A stretch of DNA of 64,000 nt from Pezizomycotina sp. ARF18 (Eukaryota; Ascomycota). Numbering within the stretch: position 1 is the stretch's first letter; each line of letters starts with the position of its first letter. This document shows positions 36,624-49,006 of this stretch, piece by piece. The stretch lies in the NCBI GenBank assembly GCA_002224055.1, contig AZLU01000005.1:434001-498000 (forward strand), in the 5' to 3' direction. The notes below the pieces were generated by a model, which saw only the letters and a list, made by a program, of their open reading frames with translations, searched no databases and was not told the origin of the DNA. The translations under genes and the position numbers were made by a program.

Positions 36624-36851
36624 TGATTATTTGTATATACTACTACGAAAACAAACATGCATGACCAATTAATGATTACTTCTCTTTTCTTATCCCTCTA
36701 CTCTATTTTTCCTTTCAGTTTTATACATGTGAGCAGACAATAAAATACTTATCTACGAGATTTGTTTGACGGTCTCGAAGTCTTGGTCTTTCACGCAGTT
36801 TGGATAAAAGGTGAGTCCTTCAATGAAAGTGAGTATTTCTTTCAACGTTTT

Positions 36852-37235
36852 TTTGTTTCCATTGATAGTACCGCGCTTTTGTTTCTTCTGCTAACACGTT
36901 GGATTTACTGATCCCTGCTATACTTTGTTGTTGACGTTCCTTGAACGTAGATCAAAGGAAACGATATTACCCTTTGTTTCCGATGCTATCCATATACAAG
37001 AGAACGTTCAGACCGAAATATTGTTTCCGACGCAAAAACATAGCGTTCTGGTAGACAAAAGCGCCACAAGGGCTTTCCCCACGGCATCTGTGAACAGAAT
37101 TTTGTTTCCGAAGCAGAACGCGGAGCTAACTCAAAGGGCCTTGAGGGTTTCCTTGCGGCATCTCCAGAAGCGCGTTTCGAAGACTCGGAAACAAGAGCTT
37201 TTTTTGTTTCCCATGATGTCTTTGTGGGAAACAAA
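36852..37235. promoter_or_regulatory. Cluster of GTTTCC/GGAAAC words upstream of AT-hook gene
   Basis: TTTGTTTCC-type words occur near 36852, 36973, 37019, 37101 and 37203. The reverse form GGAAACAA occurs near 37187 and 37228, with further bare GTTTCC or GGAAAC near 36957 and 37147. Several copies extend to TTGTTTCCGA. About nine 6-mer hits in 385 bp far exceeds the fewer than one expected by chance. The cluster ends about 275 bp before the ATG at 37511. A transcription-factor array is a reasonable guess. Confidence 0.45.
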
Positions 37236-37510
37236 TGTTCGGGCTTCCATAGCTCCCGGACCTTTCTTACTTTTTCTCCCAAGGGTTCTTCTACCTGCCA
37301 CTTGGGAAGGGCGCGAGGTCATCCAGTTGATTATATAGGTGCCCATATCCGTTCGTTTCACCCGACCAAAAATCAACACCGCTACTTCTCGACTAACTAT
37401 CTTTTACAATCATCGAATATCGCTACTTTACAGAAATTTACTGTTATCAACAGAGTCAACTTACGCTCCCTCATAGAACTCCTCCGAGACTGTTCGATCA
37501 GCGAACCGCC

Positions 37511-39868
37511 ATGCCTCCCAAGAAGTCCCGCGCCTCCGCCTCCCTCAAAAACTCACGAACCCATCAAGCGCCAAAGTAACCAAAACTCAACTCACCACCC
37601 CGCGCAAAAAAGTCAGGTTTCCGACCCCGGACATCATCGAATTATCCTCCACTATGGTAGAGGAGGTTAATGCGACGCCTTGCCCTGTTGTTGAGTTGTC
37701 GGTAGATGAGGAGGGGGATACTACTATGACGGAGGAGGAGCAGGAGGAGGAGGAGGAGGGAGATGGGGGAAAGGGAAGGGAGATCACGCATGTTATTTTT
37801 GATGGGGATGAGGAAGTTACGGGGTTGAAGGCTGGACAGGGTGCGGGAGTGATGAGGATGGGGGAGTGAAGGGGAAGACGGGAGGACGAAGACGAAGCAA
37901 ACGAAGAATCTATCGCTTTGAAATCGAAGCGCGTTCAAAACAGAATGAAGAGGATGAAGAGGATGAAGAGGATGAAGAGGACGAAGAGGACGAAGAGGAC
38001 GAGGGAGAGCAAGAAGATGGTGAAGAGGAAGAAGGTGAAGAGGGAGAAGGTGAAGAGGAAGAGGAAGATGAGGAGACTACCGAAGAAATAACCGAAGAAG
38101 CTCCTGCATTAAAGTCGGGACGTGGTAAGAAGCAGCAGGAAGAGGAGGAAGAGGACGAGACCGAGGAAGAGGACGACGAAGAAGATGAGGACGACGATGA
38201 GGAAGATGTTCCTGAAGAAGCGCCTGCGTTGAAATCAGGACGCGGTAAGAAACAGCAGGAAGAGGAGGGAGAGTCGGATGATGAGGAAGAGGAAGAGGGA
38301 GATGATGATGACGAGGAAGAGGTTACGGAGGAAGCTACCGAGGAAGCTCCCGTGTTGAAATCAAAACGTGGTAAGAAGCAGCAGGAAAAGGAGGAAGGGT
38401 CCGATGAGGAAGATGCTGATGATGAAGAGGAGGAAGAAGAGGAGGAGGATTCTGACAATGAGAAAGAAGGCTCTGGGGAAGAGGAGGATACGGAGGATAC
38501 CACCGAGGAAGCGGCTACACTGAAATCAGGGCGTGGTAAGAAACAGCAGGAAGAGGAGGGAAAGGAGGAGGAGGAGGAAGAGGAGGACGATGGGGAAGAG
38601 GAGGAAGATGAAGAAGAGGAGGAAGATGAAGAAGCATCAGAGAACGCGACTGCAGTGAAATCAGGGCGTCCTAACAAAAAGCCACAAAGGGAAGAGGAAG
38701 AAGACGAGGAAGAGGCAGAAGAAGACAAGGAAGAATCGGACGCCGAGGAAGACGGCACAGACAACGAAGAAGCATCCGAAGAATCCGAACAAGAACCAGA
38801 ACCCCTCCGAAACCAAAGCCAACCCCCGCCCGCGGCCGTCCAGCTAAAAAGGCGAAAACCCAACACTCACCGACTCCCTCCCCAGCTAAAAACTCCGGCC
38901 GCCCGCGTAAGCAAAAATGGACCCTAACGGAACTCTTACCGCCGAATTACAAAGGGCCCAAGTCATCAACAGCATTAAAATCCGCCTCGCGCAGTAGTAA
39001 AGCACTAAAGCCCATTTCCGGCCGGGGTCGTTGGAAGGAAGTGTATTCCAATCCTCTAGACCAACAACTCCTCGACGAAACGTTGTTCACGCGCACGCAC
39101 GACGCGAACGGTGATCCAGTCTACGCTCCCCTAAAAAAGCACAAGAAGCCTCGGAATAGTGCTTACTGCTGCCGGTCATGCGAGAATTTCGGGGATAATT
39201 ACATCCTAACCTCCATAAAACCCTCCCACCCGGCACTAAAAGAATACTACGCTATCCGCGAAAAGCTAGAAGAAATCGTCGTCTGCTACCTCGGATACGA
39301 CTTTATCAGTTCCGCAATCGGCACACTCGACGGAACCGACGAACCAGTCCTCCACGTCGTCCTAGGTGAATGGAAAGAACCGAAAAAGGAAATGGAGCGG
39401 TGCATTAAAGCCAAAATCGACCGCGTAGTCTTAAACCTCCGCAAAGAAGGAAAACTCGACCCGGAATTCGAATATACATGGCGGCCAACTAAGATGGCCC
39501 CCGTGGACGACGACGATTACCACACCAAAGGTTCGCAATTGACGGTGAAGGTAGGTTGCATGCCGCGCCGAGACGACACGCAGGCTGAAGTACAGCGGAG
39601 GAATAAGAGGCGCGCTGCAATGTTGGGCGATACGGGTGTGGATTACATGCGCACCAATGAGGAGGAAGGGAAGAACGTATACAGGTTCCCGAAGGAGTTG
39701 GAGAAGTTAAGGGGTGATAATGGGGAATGCGGGTTGTTGATCGATGGGAAGGGGAAGAGGAGGAGGAATATGCACGATCAATGGCCGCTGGAGGATGGGA
39801 GCCGTTCCTTCGGGTTGATGGTGCTAAGCCGGCTTCAGGCGGGAAAAAAAAGCGATGAAGGAATTTGA
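37511..39868 (+). CDS. Acidic AT-hook protein with internal repeats (putative nuclear/chromatin protein)
   Basis: About 780 aa, no intron. The start MPPKKSRASASLKNSR is typical of basic nuclear proteins, followed by TPRKKVRFPTPDIIEL. A region of about 300 aa of Glu/Asp (37,740-38,800) carries six spaced copies of a basic patch: EEAPALKSGRGKKQQEEE in copies two to five, a divergent EESIALKSKRVQNR first, and ENATAVKSGRPNKK last. Two AT-hook cores follow, PARGRPAKKAK and NSGRPRKQK, then SGRGRWKEVY. A folded C-terminal part contains YCCRSCENFGDNYI, SHPALKEYYAIREKL and a Cys-free charged tail. AT-hooks bind the minor groove of AT-rich DNA; long acidic tracts often contact histones. Frame breaks lie near 37560, 37860-37945 and 38815. 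No orthologue is recognised; the nuclear role is inferred from composition and AT-hooks. Confidence 0.65.
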
Positions 39869-41045
39869 ATATGATAGGAAGTGTTGATTTGTGGGAGAGA
39901 TAGATTGGATGAAGAATTGTTCGAAAGTATGATTTTAAGAGATATTATTGGTTGATTGAGAGGGTTCTTTTGTACATCCCCTCTTTTGTATGACGCCATC
40001 CTAGGATTATATGGCGCTATTAGGTAATTTTCATATTTTCTTAAACGGTAGAAAAATACTAGAAAGAAAAGCAGTCATTTGAGGCCGATTTAAAAACACA
40101 AATTTTAGTAGCAATTGAGGTTCTGCTTGAAAATCTCACGACGGGTTCTTAAGGGCGGTGGTGGTTTTGGAGGGTGAAGGAATATAAATATTTCATTATA
40201 TCCTCCGGTATATTTTATTTACTTTTAGTATACAGTTTATATCCCAAATACTACACTATGTACAAATTCTCTACCCGGTATCATCACCCGGCACAATATA
40301 TACGAAAACGAAAATAGACGCTGAACTTTTTTTATACAATTCCTGATATCGGAAATGCTTGAAAGAAGAAACGCAATCGCGATTAAAGCAGTACGAAACA
40401 AATAACGACGAACGGTGAACGAAGAACGAAAAAAATGTAGTCTGGAACTTACTATAGATTATTGGTATCGTATAGCGGCGGTTAGTAGTATCGTGCATCA
40501 TAATACATATATGATTTAAAAAAAAAAATGACAATTTGATTAGGAAAAAAGAAAAAAAGGAACAAAACAAGGCGGAAACGAGGTACTAAACCGAATCGCT
40601 AAAAAAACCGAAACCAACAAAGGCAATGAACAAGAAAGGACAAACGAAGGCAGAAGAGATATCGTCAAGATATAGGACATTATGAGAGAGAAAGAAAAGG
40701 GAATCATAAACAAGAGACGTAGAATTTTACCCGTCTCCGCGATAAAAATATGAGATGAGAATATAAAGAAAAATTCTTGAAAGCCGTTAAAGAGCTTTTG
40801 TCAGCTCAGCAACGACTAAACCAAAGGAAAAGGGCGCTGACGAGGGGGAAGAGAATATTTAATAAAAAAACTTTGGGCGGCCTCAGAGAAAGGGGGAACT
40901 TCCTCCAAGCATCCAAAGTTTGTCAATCAAAATCAGCAATAAAGATAAAAAAAAAGGAAATTCGCACCAGCTCACTATTGCTCCTCATTCCATATTTCTT
41001 CCCTCTACTCAGACTCATCTCCCTCCGACTCTTCGACAACAACTT
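39869..41045. other. Convergent intergenic region
   Basis: This is 3'-flanking DNA between the AT-hook gene (+) and the MFS gene (-). It is AT-rich, with no supported gene, and holds poly-A stretches near 40518 and 40549. Confidence 0.6.
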
Positions 41046-43096
41046 TCATGCGCTGAACATTATCCCCGAGGAGTCACTCTCGTACCTGAGCTCCCTCGAT
41101 TGGACTCCGAACAGGTCTTTGTTCAGGATGGAATCATCAGCGTGTGCTTGGACTGACGTCGCAAGGAGCGCAGCAGCGTGGGATCCCTCGTCGGCACGAA
41201 CTGCAACGGGGACGGCCATCGCAGCGACAGCGGCAGCCTCCGCAGCGGGTTCTTCGATGAAGAGAGGTTCGCCGGTCTTCTCTTCCTGCTCTCCGTCCTT
41301 GAGCCAGCCGCACATGACAGCGCCGACGATGGCGATGAAACCGCAGATGAACCAGGCCGCCGCAAGGCTGCTGTGGGCAACACCCCAGTCGTAGACCCAA
41401 CCCGAGAGACCGGGCCGATTGCTTTCGTGCAAGCAGCAACAGAGGCGGCAATGCCATTGATGGAACCCATCCTCTTCGGATCTTTAACGGAGTTGGTGAG
41501 GAGGATGAAAAGGCACGGAAAGACGCAGCACTCCCAGAGCATCTTGAAGACCAAAATGATGACGACGGGAGGCCAGTAGTACGGCTCGCGGAAGAGAACG
41601 AGGTACGGCGTGGCGAAGTAAAGGATCGGGTACGTGATGGTGCCCCAGACGTATACTTTCAGAACGCCATAGTGGGTTGTGAGAGATGGGAAGACGAAGA
41701 ATTGCACGAAGATGCCAAAAGCACCCTGGGCGACGTACAGTGTGCCGACGAGCTGCGAGGAGAAGCCGAGACCGCTGGGTGTGAGAAGCCACCACTGTTT
41801 CGCGGAGGATTGGTCGGCTTGCAGGACAATGGGAGAAGATGTTCGAAGGTGTTAGCGTGGTAGCTGAGAATACCGTACGCGGCAACCCAGAGGACAACCT
41901 GAGCGGTGTACGCGCTCGGCTGCTGCTTCTCGTTGAAATATCCACTAGAAGTCTCGGAGTTCGGTGTCTCGACGGATGGAGTAGCACTGTAAGATGGCGC
42001 ACGGCTGGTGTCGGAAAGGAGTCTGATCCTTTCATCTGATCTTTTTGTCTCGCTGTCTCCGCTGTTGCCGCAGAAGAATCCGGAGATGTACTTGCGGAGC
42101 TCGATTCCAAGATCGCGATTGCCCTTGACGGACTCATTAGTCTCTTCAAGCCAACCCAAGGCAACGATTATACTCGCAAACACCAAAGCACCGCAAGCAA
42201 TGTTCGGCAGAGCCCATGGGTAACGGTAGAAGAAGCTTCCTTCGGGGAAGACGCTGGGCCAGATCTTAGCTGGATCCGCGAGGCCCCCGCCCAGAGCTGG
42301 ACCAAAAATGCTGCCGATAGCCCAAACGAAGGGAGGACGGCGAAGGCTTTCGTTTGGTGTTCTTTCCTGGTTGCAATTTCGGCGACCTAGGCAGCGTTAG
42401 CACAAAAAAAAAAGAAAAAGAAAAAGAAGAAAAAAGGCAAAGTATAGAATTAAATGCTCACCATAGTCTGCATGACACCGACGTTACCGTTGAGGATACC
42501 ACCTAGGCTCTTCCGAAGACAGCTACCCAGAGGTTATTTGCGAAGCCGTATATTTGCAGGGAGAGGAGGGTACCCATGAGGCCGAATATTAAGCATGGTT
42601 TGCGGCCGTACTTATCAGAGATGTGACCCCAGACGACGGAGCTCAGAACTGAGCGAAGGCGAAAGAGGATATTATGATGCCAGTGTAGAGGCCGACGTTG
42701 TCCCTTTTGAGCCGGCAGGGAGGAAGGAGATTACTTGTGGGAAGACATACTGTAGAGAGGTCAGCAAATTTCTTATTAAGGGACAAATGGAGAGGAGTAA
42801 TGAGCTGGCTTACAGGAAAGATTGAGCACATCGCGATAGGTTCCGCTATCGAGGAGCAATGTTAGCAATGTCGACATTTCTCAAGTTTCGATATTGGGAG
42901 GTTTTGATTGGTATACATACCGACTCTGCAGAGGGCTGTGAACACACACGAGAATGTTAGCAAAGACAACTCTCAACTCGTTCGAGCTCAAATCACAGCA
43001 CAAGAAAGACTGTCACTCACCAAGGATGGCAATTTGTTTCGTGGGGAAGGCATGTTGACTTTGTTGATGTTGACCGTTTTTAACGCTTGAACTCAT
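41046..43096 (-). CDS. MFS transporter, DHA1/TetA-ZIFL-like
   Basis: Five exons: 43096-43021, 42935-42921 (only 15 nt), 42845-42814, 42750-42462 and 42386-41046. The protein begins MSSSVKNGQHQQSQHAFPTK and enters TM1 at QIAILALCRVAEPIAMCSIF. It then has YTGIIISSFAFAQ and motif A as WGHISDKYGRKP, followed by LGGILNGNVGVMQTM and IGSIFGPALGGGLADPAKIW. A long central cytoplasmic loop rich in Ser/Glu separates the two six-helix halves. The second half reads TYPILYFATPYLVLF, FPCLFILLTNSV, GSINGIAASVAACTKAIGP and LSGWVYDWG. Fungal relatives (yeast YCR023C type) and plant ZIFL proteins export small molecules or act as proton-coupled cation/drug antiporters. One-base breaks occur near 42703, 42656, 42336, 41828 and 41417. 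No enzyme neighbour suggests the substrate. Confidence 0.85.
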
Positions 43097-43170
43097 TGTA
43101 AGTACTTCTGAGCAGATACGAAAGCAGATGGAAAATTTACAATTTGGCCGTTCCCTATAACCCGCGGCCC

Positions 43171-43195
43171 TTGTTTATATCTCCCTTATCCCAAT
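43171..43195 (-). promoter_or_regulatory. TATA and CCAAT-type elements of MFS gene
   Basis: On the minus strand ATATAAACAA (43180-43171) lies about 75-85 nt before the ATG at 43096. ATTGG (43195-43191, an inverted CCAAT) lies 10 nt further upstream. The positions suit a core promoter. Confidence 0.45.
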
Positions 43196-43562
43196 GCGTA
43201 CCAGCCTGGTCTTTGAAGACACAGAATAACTGATCTGATTGTGATACTGATTAATGATTTGATGGATGATAATATTATTATATTGGTTTTTCTAAAGCTA
43301 GATAGACTGAAAGAGAAGACGAGAGTATGAATGTTGTCGATGGCGATGGCGATGGTGATGGCGAGAGGGGGAAGCTGGACGGAGGATTGACGATTTCTTG
43401 AGTTGGTGAGACGGATTGATTATTTTATGTGGTGGGAAAAATATTCGAGAAGGTGGCGACGACCCCCGGCTTAAAAAAAATAAAAATAAAAAGAGGGAAT
43501 TTATTTTATTTTAATTTAATTTTAATTTTATTTTTGGGTCGCGGCAGAAATAATTCGGCTTT

Positions 43563-43593
43563 CTTTTCTTTCTTTCTTTCTTTCTTTCTTTCT
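43563..43593. repeat. (TTTC)n microsatellite
   Basis: About seven TTTC units in an AT-rich region upstream of the MFS gene. Confidence 0.9.
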
Positions 43594-45656
43594 CCACAAC
43601 TGTAGAAGACGACTATCGCGAAGCAGAAATGACTGGGTAAATTGAAAGAATTTCGAGGAAAAGAAGGAGAATTGGGAGGATACGAAGAAGGAAGAGGGGG
43701 AGTTGCGATGATTGAAAGAAAGAAGAAGAGGGGAGACAGCTTTTTACTTGTCGGTGGGAGGGAGAAATTAATATAACTACGGCAAGAGGAGGAGGAGCAT
43801 TGGAGGAAGAGCGGCGGCGGCTGGTGAAAAAGGTAAGGCAAATATATATATATATATCTTTTTATTTTCCAATAAACTTCGCATCGCTAGATGAGCAAGG
43901 AATGTGCTAACTGCCACCGGTATAGCCCGGCTGTCTTGCTATAAAGCTTATCATCTACAGCTAGCGAGCGATACGACGCTTTTCGCCGCCGTCTTCGGAC
44001 GTCACACAGCGCTGATAAGAAAGAGGTATTGCAATACGCAATAATTACCTATAGCAGTAAGTCTATTCGTGTTGTGTGGTCTTTCGTCTATTTTAGCAGC
44101 CAGACATGAGGCTAATCTGCAAAGTTTCAAGAAGGCTATCTGCAATATCCCGGATACGAAAAAAAAAAAAAAAAAAAGAGTCTCCAGCATGTTCCATCGT
44201 CGATTGTCGGTAACATTTTGCCGGTCTAACCCCAGTATACCTACATTTGCGAGAAGGAGTTCCTTGCCTTGCTTGTCCCGAACAAAGTCCACAACGAACG
44301 ACAGCGATCCAGGTCGAATAATACCAAGTCTCCTCTCTTCCTACGGTCCCAGTAAGATAATTTATTCCACTCCACACCAGTTGGATTTTTCTCTTTTTTT
44401 CATCAAATGCAATGCACGGCCTCAAAGGTCGAGACGGCCGGAGGAAGGAGAAAAGGGAAAAAATAGCATATGAAGAAGATAGGCAGGAGGCATAGAAAAA
44501 CATCAGGAGAGGACAGAAGATCATGGGACGCAAGTAAGACTCTAAAGTGGCGCACAGTTCTTCGACCTTCACTAGCGCTACACACCTATTTTCTTCATAT
44601 AAAATTGAAGGATTTGTGATTTCATTTTTTTTACTGACTTTTCCTTTTTATTGCCTTCTTAGTACAGCTTTTTTTTTTTTCCAACAGCATAAGAGAAGAA
44701 CTGAACCCCACGATGCAGGGAGATGGCGGAGAGACGTGCTTGATTCAATGCACACTGCGATTGGATCCTCCACGTTGAACATCCGACGAAAAACCAAACA
44801 AAAAACCCATCAAATCATATCCACTTCGACAAAGATTTTCAAAAGCGTGTGGAGGAAGGGGTGGAGCAGGTGAACATTTTATTTTATTTAATTTATTTAC
44901 CCTTAACGCGGCAGTTTTGAAAGTGTGGAGGGATCAGAGGGGAGTTCTAGGTCCTTTTCTCAAAGGATCTCTTATTAAGAAAAAGGGTTCACGATATGTA
45001 AAAGGGTCCCCCATGCCGAACTAGCGGCCGTACTTCCCTTTCTTAGCTACTGAAAAACTTCTGCGACACCTTCTCTGACTGCTTCATTTCGCTTCACACT
45101 ACTTTTCTCAAATTTGTTTTTCTCGTCCTCCAGAATTCTTCCTCCAATCCTCCTCCATTCCTCCCATCGCTTCCCATGCAGATGATAAGGGCCCCAAAAC
45201 ATTCAAAGAAAAATCAGCTCACACCATCATTGAAGAGAAAAGCCTTGCTCTCTATAACTTATATATTATTATTCTTATTAAATCTCAAGGATGAACATAC
45301 TGATTTTGATATAGAAGCAGACGCTAAACACTGTCCTCCGATATCGAAGAACCTCTTATCAATTTCAATCACACGACATTCCTCAAATATAGGTAACAGG
45401 ACGAGCCAAAACTTTCGGACATTAACCGTGAGGCTTACAGAGGCCAAAGCCTAAAATGTTCATGAGAAGTCAAGATAATCCTAGCTTCACTCATGGGACT
45501 CGAAAGACCCCGCACAATTAATGGACCCGCTAAGAAGAAGGTTCACATTCCAAGCTAATGATGAGAGCGAAATGAGGTTGAGAAAACAAATGAAATTTAT
45601 AAAAAGAACTTAAAAAAAAAATCCATGCATTTTTGCATATCCCCGACTAGGATGAA

Positions 45657-45658
<2 letters not shown>

Positions 45659-45687
<29 letters not shown>
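45659..45687. repeat. Long poly-T tract
   Basis: About 28 consecutive T, the longest pure homopolymer in this half of the window. Confidence 0.9.
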
Positions 45688-45692
<5 letters not shown>

Positions 45693-48600
45693 GGCGGCGG
45701 GTTCATCTTTCATCAAAATCATTAAAGTATTTCAACCAACAACCTTCCCCTTTGTGGAATTATACATATCGGCTGGCGACATCCGAGTGAACTGCCAATA
45801 ATTTTCGTCTATTGTCAAATCTTTTTTGTGTTCGAGTACCAGCTTTCTGCACACCATCTCTTATTCCGATAGCGGCCGCTAGCCAGTCGTGCGCCAGTCG
45901 ACTTTGCTTTTTCAAAAGTGAAAAAAAAAGGTTGAATGAACCAACTCGACCTTGCAAGGCCTTTTTGTTTCTATGAAATGTTCATTCATCTTGCATCCTT
46001 ATCAGCAGATTTTTTTTTCTCAAGTCCAGTACGAAAGATCGTCAAATCCAAAAGCGAAAAGGGGATTCCCATTCTTTGGCCTGCCAGCATGTGGACGTTG
46101 TACGAGCTTTTCTCTAAGATCTTCAGACACAGCCTACCTGGTCTTCTGTCTTGTCCTGAGTCGAAGGGGGATCTGCTCTTTAAAAAGGACTGGTTGGCCG
46201 GATAAGCCATGCACGAGGGGAAAGAACGGGTTGCGTTGCATCCATGCAAAATGCAAAATGCAACAACGATTTCCTTCTCTTCGGGATGCTGGGATGTGAA
46301 AATAGCGTCTAGAGTTGCCCGCACTCCTCCTCGTGGACAAGGTTTTCTCTTTTCTTTTTCTTCCCTTCATGCTTCCTTTTTTCTTTCTTCTTTTTAAGTT
46401 GCTTTCGGAAAAAGCAAGAAAATCTTAGCGAAAGTCGGCTCCAACGCAGAAAAAAACAATTATCTATATTTTCTTTTTTCCGTTTTCTCTTTGCTTCTTT
46501 ATTGTAATTTTCCTTTGTTCTTTTTTCGTCCCATTATCGTCTTTTCTTTCCATTCTCTGTCGTTAGCATTTTTTGTTTCCTTCTGTTTTGTTTATCGTGA
46601 GTTTTTCTGTTGAAAAGTTGGCCATACTGCAAGTTTTGGCTTTGCAGGAGTAATCTTTTTTCACAGATTCAGCTGCTTGGCTTGGGTGCATTTGCCGAAT
46701 GGCAGGAGCAGCATGTGTCGAAACCCCGATCGTAAGCTTATCTCTACGATCACCATCCCATTTTCGATCTGCAAGATGCACAAGTCACTTCGCAACGACG
46801 CCAGCTCTTAGTAAAGGCTGTACGCGTATCTCCTTTGCTTATCATCAAGTAGTCTTTCTATATTTTAACGCCTCACTCATGTACGATATTTATAGACCAA
46901 CACTGCTAAATATCATCCTTCTTTACACCCGCTCTCGCATTTTACCAGGATTTTTTTTTTCGCGGACTTCTACGGACGGGATTTTATTTTTCCCCGCCTT
47001 CTATTCCTTCCTTTCGTACAACGTACGGGCCATGCACGTGCTAATTGAGTTATTTTTTTTTTTTAATATATAATTACTTTTACCGCGTCACCGCATTCAG
47101 AGCGCGTTGAATACTGAGTAATACTTACTCCGCTTTTTAACTACTCTTGGGTTTTCTCTTCTTGAATATCGCGATATCGCAATTCTTCTTTCATGATCAA
47201 GATTCGCGGTTTCACTTTTTCAATCCTTAACGGCGGAACTGAGTACGGAAGACGTCAACGTGCGCCTTACAAGGAAGAATCTTAAACTTTCAAGGCTCTT
47301 TAGTAGTCGACGTGTTTCTCTTATCGATTTTATCGCGCATTGATACACCCTCAATAACGGGAGAAAAAATGGAGAAAATAATGAAAAAATCGCGCAGACG
47401 TCATTTTTTTGAATTCACGCAGATTAATGGAAGAAAATTTTATTCGCAGGAACTATATACGTAGAACTTGAGTGGTTGATTTCGCTGATGGAATAAGTGT
47501 ACAAAAAAATGTCGATATAATTGTAATACAATGCCAAAGAAAATAGATATCTTTCAGAATTACGTTAGCTGGTTAGCCTATAAGCCTCCGTAAACAAAAC
47601 CTGAATAGAGAAGATTACTTTATCGCCGTTGGCGACTTATCCGATGCCTACAACGTTTGTATCCTCGCGGTGCGTTCTCCTTGAAGATTAAACGGCCCCT
47701 ACTTTGTCGACTTATACGACCTCGACTTTAACAAGCGTGTAAAAATAAGTTTGAAACGATAGATTTTATGCACCTGTAGTCCATCCTGGAGCGCGAGTTG
47801 CCTACGGCTTGGAGCTCCTGAAGGTTATCAAACTAGTTGTATCTTTTCGATCTTTTCCTGGAAAATACTGAGAAGGAAACTATCCAAAACCTTTCATAAT
47901 TCAGTGCTCGTCGGTAGGAGTTTTAAATGTAGTTATCGCGTGAGGTTTGCAGTAGTTCAATTAACTATAACGTCTTTGGGCGCCGCTATAAGAATGACGA
48001 TTGTAGGGGATTAAATTATGACATTTGCGAAGCCGACCGCAGCTAGAGCGCGAGATGGAGAAGTTATGCAAATTCTGGGGGTTTGGTCGTCCATGTAAAC
48101 CCTGCAGTACTTTATCGTGATGTCTGCCCACATGAACAAAACTGCCAGCTGACCTATATAATAACGAGATATAGCGCGTTCGGTAGAAATTTGAGCGTAG
48201 CGACGACCCTGTTGATAGTCTTTACGTAACATTGATTTAGGGATTTTTAGAGAGTATCGCAGGTTCGTATTTCTGTTTGTTACTATTGTTGTGCTTTGTT
48301 TAGGATCTACGTGCCTATGAGATGTAGGGATTGATACTCAAGGTCCACGTATCGTAGATCGCAGACTCCCAGCGTAACTTCCATGAACTTTCGATGGATC
48401 AAAAATTGATCAGGATATCATATCGTCCGTCAACGACGGGATAATACGCGTCGTTTGTACTCCCAGGTAAATACTCGATAGAGAAATATAACAGACTAGG
48501 GCGATTCTGTTCTTCTGGCTATTTGGGGCTTACCACAGCTGACCGCATGCTCGGACTACTCTTAGAGATGATACTCTCTAACAGTCGTGGCACTGAGAAA

Positions 48601-48930
48601 TGTTTTGATTTGTAGGAAATATGATTTTTCGTCTCACCTCGGACACAGGAAGTTGTTCGTTAACCCTACCGGGGATTCCAATATAAACAACTACCGATCC
48701 ATCTTGGGAATTAATTGACCGGGCCTCCTGGAAGCGTCTTACAGCTTCACCTCCGGGCTTCATTGTCTCACTGCGAACACAGATGGGTATTATGCCGGCT
48801 CCGAGAAGGGTCTGGAACTACGTAGCCTATCGTGTTCGACGGCTGCCGGTGGGAAGTGTAATATCTGGCAAATTTGCAGCCGGGATAAGAGTTAGGCAAG
48901 CCTTTATTTAGAGCTTTAAGTGCAGTACTT

Positions 48931-49006
48931 GACTACTTCTTGATATGGCTGAGTGCTTAGTCGAGTACTTCTTGATGTGATCGAGTGCTTAGTTGAGTAG
49001 CTTGAG
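48931..49006. repeat. 32-bp imperfect direct repeat, 2.3 copies
   Basis: Copies at 48931-48962 and 48963-48994 share the core acttcttgat followed by gagtgcttagt. A short third copy begins at 48995 (gagtag). The copies differ at about four positions. Confidence 0.85.

Larger units (their letters stand above)
35917..37510. other. Intergenic region with T tracts and GTTTCC cluster
   Basis: T tracts of about 18 and 23 lie at 35960-35978 and 36593-36615. A dense cluster of GTTTCC/GGAAAC words at 36852-37235 precedes the AT-hook gene and is listed separately. Reading frames over the cluster (such as 36925-37338) are probably by-products of the repeated word. Confidence 0.55.

Noticed and set aside
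36925-37338. 137-aa plus-strand frame before the AT-hook gene
   Set aside because: It overlies the GTTTCC cluster, and the repeated FP residues come from the repeated word. No domain.
37910-38866. 318-aa Ser-rich minus-strand frame
   Set aside because: Reverse complement of GAG/GAA/GAT codons gives Ser-rich text; the plus-strand repeats and AT-hooks show the true strand.
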